From Rhizobium leguminosarum (lineage in GTDB: Bacteria; Pseudomonadota; Alphaproteobacteria; Rhizobiales; Rhizobiaceae), in assembly GCF_002953715.1 (NCBI RefSeq), contig NZ_CP025013.1, forward strand, positions 558,001 to 622,000: a DNA stretch of 64,000 nt. The letters run 5' to 3'. The notes beneath the pieces are model-generated. The model ran no database searches. It saw only the letters and a list, made by a program, of their open reading frames with translations, and had not been told where the DNA came from. The position numbers and the translations under genes are program-made. Position 1 is the stretch's first letter. Each line of letters begins with the position of its first letter. Below are positions 59,760 through 64,000 of the stretch, piece by piece.

Positions 59760-60938
59760 TCAGCGGTACATTGCCGGCACCGGGAATTCGCCCGAAAGGA
59801 GCCAGGTGCCGATCGTCCGCTTTTTATATTCAGCTGGATTATGGAGAGTGTGGGTGCGGACATTGCGCCAAAAGCGGTCGAAACCGTTGGCATTGGTTGC
59901 CGAACGCGCGCCCATGACCTCAAAAATTTCACTTGAAACTGCCAGGCCGGCCTCGCCCGCGTAGACGTTGGCTGTCGCGATGTCGATTGCCGCAGCACCC
60001 CGATCACCGGCAGTCAGACCGGGCCCCTGGTTGAAGGCTTCGTCGAGGCTGCGGGCAGCCTTGTCTGCGAGTTCGGTCGCGGCGAGCGTCTTGATGTAGA
60101 GTTCGCCATATTGCCGTTTGATCCACGGATCGTCGGTGTGTTTTTCGACGCCGGAATAGATCCAGGGACGCGACAGGGTCGAGCTATATTCCCTGCCTTC
60201 GTCCAGAGCGCCTTGGGCGCTACCGACGAAGACATTGAGAAGGACGCTCTGTTGTAGCAGCGACGTCAGCGAGGTATAGGGCGTCAAAGGGACCTGCGGC
60301 GAACTGATCAGCTCTTCGTCGAGGATCTCCAGATCTTTGAAGCTGACGGTGCCGCTGCCTGTCTGGCGCTGGCCGATACCATCCCAGTCGTCTTCGATCA
60401 CGATGCCGGCCCGGTCAGCCGGAACAGCAGCAGTCAGCCGCTCTCCCTCCGGATTTTCCCATGACACCTGGATGTAGTCCGCAATGTGGGATCCGGAGGA
60501 AAACGGGCGCGAGCCGTTCACGACCCAGCCGGTGTCGGTGCGCCGGCCCGACGAGGTTTTCGACATCGCATTGCCGGAGTTGCCCCACATCAGATTTCCG
60601 GCGGCTGACGCGCGCAGCCAGTGGTCTTTCTGCGCGCTCGAGCCACGAAAAAGCACGAGGTTGAGGGGAAGATGATGATAGCCGTAGAGATGGGCCAGCG
60701 AGCCGTCGGTGCGGGCAAATTCTCGCACGACACGCAGGATCGACAGCCAGGAGGCTCCCCGTCCGCCGTAGCCGACCGGGATCTGGGCCGACGGCAAGCC
60801 GCTTTCTTTGAGAAGCCGGATCTGCTCAACCGGCCTGCCACCCTGCTTGTCGCGCTTGACCGCGTCTTGATGAAAAATCGTCTTTAGCTCGATGGCCCTG
60901 GCAATGAAGGGATCCGTTACATTGCGTTCGAAAGACAT
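59760..60938 (-). CDS. SfnB/DszC-family sulfur-acquisition oxidoreductase (module 1)
   Basis: A 392-residue DszC-like flavoprotein: RDKQGGRPVEQIRLLKESGL, DGSLAHLYGYHHLPLN, RPFSSGSHIADYIQVSWENP, DDWDGIGQRQTGSGTVSFKD, SRPWIYSGVEKHTDDPWIKR and RFWRNVRTHTLHNPAEYKKR. The C-terminal His pair and the FGYH/LYGYH histidine equal the DszC active-site positions. ATG 60938 is preceded by GGGG; ATGs at 60962 and 60983 are alternatives. It begins the operon downstream of the GntR gene. Confidence 0.92.
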   Translation of the reverse strand: MSFERNVTDPFIARAIELKTIFHQDAVKRDKQGGRPVEQIRLLKESGLPSAQIPVGYGGRGASWLSILRVVREFARTDGSLAHLYGYHHLPLNLVLFRGSSAQKDHWLRASAAGNLMWGNSGNAMSKTSSGRRTDTGWVVNGSRPFSSGSHIADYIQVSWENPEGERLTAAVPADRAGIVIEDDWDGIGQRQTGSGTVSFKDLEILDEELISSPQVPLTPYTSLTSLLQQSVLLNVFVGSAQGALDEGREYSSTLSRPWIYSGVEKHTDDPWIKRQYGELYIKTLAATELADKAARSLDEAFNQGPGLTAGDRGAAAIDIATANVYAGEAGLAVSSEIFEVMGARSATNANGFDRFWRNVRTHTLHNPAEYKKRTIGTWLLSGEFPVPAMYR

Positions 60939-61133
60939 TTCAGCCCCATACCTCTCCGCCATGTGGCAGCGCTTCGGGCTCAAAGGTTCGGCGAATGTCG
61001 GTTCAAGTCCAGCAATATCTATTTGAGTTCACGGCAAGAGATTCTTTCTCGCGCCAGGTCGCGACGTGGCACGCGAGTTGCCATTGACGTCGGCTCGATG
61101 GTCGAGTCCTGCCAAGAGCAAGTACTCGAACAC

Positions 61134-61856
61134 TCAGCGGTCGGGCATTCGACTGCCGAGGACAAATTGGTACCGCTCTGGTCGAATAAAAAATTCAGAC
61201 TTTTCGGCGCAAGCGCCCGTTTCGAAATAGGAGCTCCGTTCCAGCACAAGCAGGACCGCATGTTCAGCCGCTCCGATCAGCGACGTTATCCGAGGCGAAA
61301 CAGCACGCGCCCCGATCGCAATCTCAGCGGAGACAATGTCGGCGCCGGCTTTGTCTTTCAGTAGTGCATAAGTTGGTTGCTGTTCGGCGATCTCTCGCTC
61401 CAGCTCCGACATGAATGCCGGCAAGAAGCTTCGGCCCAATGCAATCGGCTCGTCGTTCACCACATGAAGCCGTTCCAGAAGTGCGCATGTCGTTCCGAAC
61501 AGCGGGATGAAAGCAGACGGTGTTTCAATTGCGGTCAACTCGACAATCCGCATCGTAGCATCGAAGCCCTGGATTTTCAGCGATTCATGAAAGCTACGCA
61601 GTGTATCAATTTGATGGCGCACCTGCTTGCCGGCCACGAAAGTGCCTTTGCCTTTCCGGCGTTCAATCAACCCATCTCTATCGAGCTGTTGGAGCGCCAG
61701 CCGCACGGTGACGCGACTGACTGTGAAGCGTGCCATAATTTGCGATTCCGACGGGAGCCGTCCGGACGGCTCATAGGCGCCTTCGGTGATCTCGGCACGA
61801 AGCCGATCGGCGATCTGCTGGTACATGGCCACCGGGTTATTGCGTATGAGACTCAT
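61134..61856 (-). CDS. GntR-family regulator, HutC/UTRA subfamily
   Basis: A 240-residue regulator. The winged helix-turn-helix is AMYQQIADRLRAEITEGAYE...LPSESQIMARFTVSRVTVRLALQQL, and the C-terminal UTRA effector domain includes LLERLHVVNDEPIALGRSFLP and SSYFETGACAEKSEFFIRPERYQF. It is transcribed toward the SfnB-LLM operon (195 bases upstream of it) and divergent from the sulfonate-type ABC importer at 62013, so it probably controls one or both. Confidence 0.92.
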   Translation of the reverse strand: MSLIRNNPVAMYQQIADRLRAEITEGAYEPSGRLPSESQIMARFTVSRVTVRLALQQLDRDGLIERRKGKGTFVAGKQVRHQIDTLRSFHESLKIQGFDATMRIVELTAIETPSAFIPLFGTTCALLERLHVVNDEPIALGRSFLPAFMSELEREIAEQQPTYALLKDKAGADIVSAEIAIGARAVSPRITSLIGAAEHAVLLVLERSSYFETGACAEKSEFFIRPERYQFVLGSRMPDR

Positions 61857-62012
61857 CTATTTTCCATAGGGTCGAAAACACCACGAAGCAGCGAAGCTTT
61901 GGAATAGCGTTCCCTTTTGCTGCCACACAAGGGGAACTCTTCACGTTGATGACCTGTATTATAATGTATTAGAAATTGGGACAACTCCAATCCAGGGTCG
62001 TCCTAACGCAAC
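61857..62012. promoter_or_regulatory. Divergent control region gntR / sulfonate importer
   Basis: The 156-base region contains an AT-rich core with GTATTATAATGTATTA near 61947-61962, including the self-complementary ATTATAAT. This is a plausible promoter and GntR operator, but no clear long dyad is present. Confidence 0.35.
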
Positions 62013-62828
62013 ATGGCATCTCCAGTTATCCCAAGGCAGGTTTCATCCGGTGCCGCCTTCTCGGTGGACCGCATGGCTTTCGCCTATCCCGAAAGCCGAC
62101 GCGCCGTGTTCGAACGGTTTTCGCTGAAGGCTCGGCCGGGAGAATTCGTGGCGATCCTGGGTCCGTCCGGTTGTGGCAAGTCGACGCTCCTTAATCTTCT
62201 CTCGGGCTTCCTGCGCCCGCAATCTGGGCATATCACCATAGACGGTGTGGCTGTTGTCCCGGAGCATCCGGTCCTCGGATATGTATTTCAGTCGCCAAAC
62301 CTCTTCCCTTGGTTGAGTGCCCTGGAAAATGTTCGCTTTGGCCTGCGCATGAATCGCCGTGGATCTGCGCAGGAGCAGAGAGCCGTCGCGCTTAATTTTC
62401 TTCGACTTGTCGGTCTGGAAGAGCAGGCACATGAGCCACCTCACCGATTGTCGGGCGGCCAGCGTCAACGGGTTGCGCTGGCGCGCTCACTGGCGCTCGA
62501 GCCGCGCCTCCTGCTCATGGACGAACCCTTCGCAGCGCTCGACGCCCTGACGCGCGCATCCCTTAATGACGAATTGCTGCGCATCTGGTCGGGCTTGGGG
62601 AAGACCGTACTGTTCATCACCCATGACATCGACGAAGCGATCTATCTTGCCGACAGGGTTCTCGTCCTTGGGCTACCGCCGACGGGCATCACCGCTGAAG
62701 TGGCGATCGACCTGCCGCGTCCTCGCGATCAGCGCGGCACGAGAGCCAATCCTTTATTCGCGCAACTTCGCGAACAGCTCTCGGAGGAAATTGCCAAAGT
62801 CATGATCAGCAATCAACCCGTTACCTGA
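62013..62828 (+). CDS. ABC transporter ATPase, SsuB/TauB type
   Basis: A 271-residue ATPase of the nitrate/sulfonate/taurine importer class. Walker A is GPSGCGKSTLL, the Q-loop is VFQSPNLFPWLSALENV, the signature is LSGGQRQRVALARSLALEP, and Walker B LLLMDEPFAALDALTR (the DEPFAALD form is typical of SsuB/TauB). The switch His lies in LFITHDIDEAIYLADRV. No clear ribosome binding site is visible. It precedes the receptor and permease genes. Confidence 0.92.
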   Translation: MASPVIPRQVSSGAAFSVDRMAFAYPESRRAVFERFSLKARPGEFVAILGPSGCGKSTLLNLLSGFLRPQSGHITIDGVAVVPEHPVLGYVFQSPNLFPWLSALENVRFGLRMNRRGSAQEQRAVALNFLRLVGLEEQAHEPPHRLSGGQRQRVALARSLALEPRLLLMDEPFAALDALTRASLNDELLRIWSGLGKTVLFITHDIDEAIYLADRVLVLGLPPTGITAEVAIDLPRPRDQRGTRANPLFAQLREQLSEEIAKVMISNQPVT

Positions 62829-62840
62829 AGGGAGCATCCG

Positions 62841-63836
62841 ATGAAACACATTCTACCTGCAGTTCTTCTCGCCCTTGCAGCCGCTTTGCCTGCCCATGCC
62901 GAGGACCCGCGGCCGCTTCGCATTGGCTGGGTCCAGGCTATGGCGAATGCACCTGCCCTGATCGCCGAGGAGAAAGGTTATTTTCGCGACGAGGGGTTGA
63001 ACGTCGAGCTCAAGGGTTTCGGCGATGGTCCCGTCATCCAGCAGGGGGTGGCTGGAGGCGAAATCGATGTGGCCTATATCGGTGCGCCCCCGGTCTATCA
63101 ATGGGCGGCGCGCGGTCTTGAGGCGAAAATCATCGCCAAGGTCAACTATGGTCAGGCAGCGGTAATCGCGAAGACTGACGGTCCGATCCACGCCCTTTCC
63201 GATCTCAAGGGCAAGAGGCTTGCCGGCGTCAACAGGGGCAGCGGCATGGACGTGCTGCTGCGTGGCTACGTTCTCAAAGAGGCCGCCGGCCTCAGCCCGG
63301 ACGCAGATCTTGCGCTGTCGCAAATGCCCGTGGGTAACATGAACGCTGCCCTCGATACCGGCGTCGTCGATGCAGCCTTTTTGTGGGAGCCCTTCATCAG
63401 CCAATCGGTGCTCCGCGGTACAGGTCGCGTCGTCTTCGACGTGAACGGAGCTTTGCCCGGCTATCCCTGGTACGTCATAGCAGCGCCTGCCAAGACGCTG
63501 AAGGAACGCCCGGACGATCTCGTGAAATTGTTGCGAGCGAATTCGAAGGCCATTGCGTTTCTGCGTGAGCATCCCGAAGAGGCCGACAGGATCATCGCCC
63601 GGAGCTTTAAGCTGGAATCCCTGACGGCCGCGGACGGACGTATCGTTCCGCCGGAAGCGATCGTCACGGAGGCGAGGAAGCGCCTTGGGTGGTCGGCGGA
63701 AATCGAGCCGTCCGATCGTGCCTTCATCCAGCGGCTCATCGACTACTCGGTGGCCCTCGGCTTTCTCGAAAAGCGCTTGAATGTCGACGACATCATTGAC
63801 GACAGCTTCGCCGCAAAAGCGGCCGCTCAGCGATGA
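62841..63836 (+). CDS. ABC substrate-binding protein, SsuA/TauA type
   Basis: A 331-residue NMT1/SsuA-family periplasmic protein. A Sec signal (HILPAVLLALAAALPAHAED) precedes LRIGWVQAMANAPALIAEEKGYF, GGEIDVAYIGAPPVYQWAARG and LKGKRLAGVNRGSGMDVLLRGYV, all typical of aliphatic sulfonate/taurine-type receptors. GAAGGGAG lies before the ATG. The DszB-like gene at 36885 has the same fold but lacks a signal peptide. Ligand specificity is not readable. Confidence 0.92.
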   Translation: MKHILPAVLLALAAALPAHAEDPRPLRIGWVQAMANAPALIAEEKGYFRDEGLNVELKGFGDGPVIQQGVAGGEIDVAYIGAPPVYQWAARGLEAKIIAKVNYGQAAVIAKTDGPIHALSDLKGKRLAGVNRGSGMDVLLRGYVLKEAAGLSPDADLALSQMPVGNMNAALDTGVVDAAFLWEPFISQSVLRGTGRVVFDVNGALPGYPWYVIAAPAKTLKERPDDLVKLLRANSKAIAFLREHPEEADRIIARSFKLESLTAADGRIVPPEAIVTEARKRLGWSAEIEPSDRAFIQRLIDYSVALGFLEKRLNVDDIIDDSFAAKAAAQR

Positions 63837-63846
63837 GATCCGATCG

Positions 63847-64000
63847 ATGAAAAAGTTGGCAGCGCGGCTGCGTTTTCCGCAACCGTCCTGGCGCTGGGCA
63901 GCGCTTCCGTTCCTCCTTGTCGTGTGGAGCATCGCGGCAAGCCGCGTTCCCTCCTATGTGCTGCCGCAGCCGTGGGACGTCGCGGCCGAGGGGGTTCGCT
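63847..64000 (+). CDS. ABC transporter permease, SsuC/TauC type (5' part only)
   Basis: The ATG at 63847, 10 bases after the receptor stop, opens a frame to the window end (51 residues): a basic N-terminus, a first membrane segment (ALPFLLVVWSIAAS) and VPSYVLPQPWDV, the sequence that follows helix 1 in SsuC/TauC permeases. It completes the importer with 62013 and 62841. Confidence 0.85.
   Translation, partial: MKKLAARLRFPQPSWRWAALPFLLVVWSIAASRVPSYVLPQPWDVAAEGVR

Noticed and set aside
1..64000. CRISPR arrays, tRNA, rRNA, replication origin or phage genes
   Set aside because: No regularly spaced repeats, cloverleaf-like sequences, rRNA segments, rep/par genes or phage structural genes were seen.

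Overview
The window looks like a GC-rich alphaproteobacterial replicon segment, most likely from the Rhizobium/Agrobacterium/Ensifer group (codon use, tightly overlapping ATGA operons, family repertoire). Nearly all of it serves one theme: taking up organosulfur (and perhaps related organonitrogen) compounds and cleaving them oxidatively to release sulfur. By eye there are nine LLM-class flavin monooxygenases (NtaA/DszA, SfnG/RutA, SsuD and MsnO8 types), four acyl-CoA-dehydrogenase-fold oxygenases of the DszC/SfnB class, one DszB-like desulfinase, a three-domain rhodanese, a nitroreductase-type candidate flavin reductase, seven family-5 (peptide/nickel type) substrate-binding proteins, three Dpp/Opp-like transporter cores, an SsuABC-like sulfonate importer and an amino-acid importer. 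No rRNA, tRNA or CRISPR array was seen.

Layout. 1-8841 (minus strand): LLM, two tandem binding proteins, two permeases, a fused ATPase and a second LLM running off the left edge. 9071-12052 (plus): GNAT acetyltransferase and two LLM proteins, one unusually short. 12209-19622: a 7.4-kb Tn3-family-like transposon with 37-bp terminal inverted repeats (36/37 identical) and a 5-bp target duplication (ACATC). It carries tnpR, a truncated and frameshifted tnpA, and a cargo operon: amino-acid ABC importer, PatB/MalY-like beta-lyase, RidA protein and LysR regulator. 19825-24980 (plus): a complete Dpp-like ABC operon. 25180-29944 (minus): a 2-oxoglutarate oxygenase, a CurA-like reductase, an OsmC protein and three small or secreted proteins of unknown role. 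30352-35608 (plus): LLM, amidohydrolase, binding protein, triple rhodanese.

35704-40749 (minus): binding protein, SfnG/RutA-type LLM, DszB-like desulfinase and DszC-like flavoprotein, which look like a dsz-style sulfide/sulfone/sulfinate/sulfite route in a compact operon. 41030-49933 (plus, divergent): a Dpp-like transporter core without its own binding protein, an aldo/keto reductase, a DszC/SfnB-like enzyme, an SsuD-like monooxygenase and an FAD/NAD(P) protein. 50025-53272 (minus): two more tandem binding proteins, probably for the same core. 53500-54582: LysR regulator. 54614-61856 (minus): GntR regulator, then two SfnB + NtaA/DszA modules flanking a CPHC-motif protein, then a nitroreductase. 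62013-64000 (plus): SsuB/SsuA/SsuC-like importer, cut by the right edge.

A recurrent dyad, GTCTA-N9-TAGAC, lies in at least three intergenic regions in front of transport or oxygenase genes, with two degenerate copies elsewhere. It may be the operator of a shared regulator. The substrate of each module cannot be read from sequence; functions beyond family level are inference.
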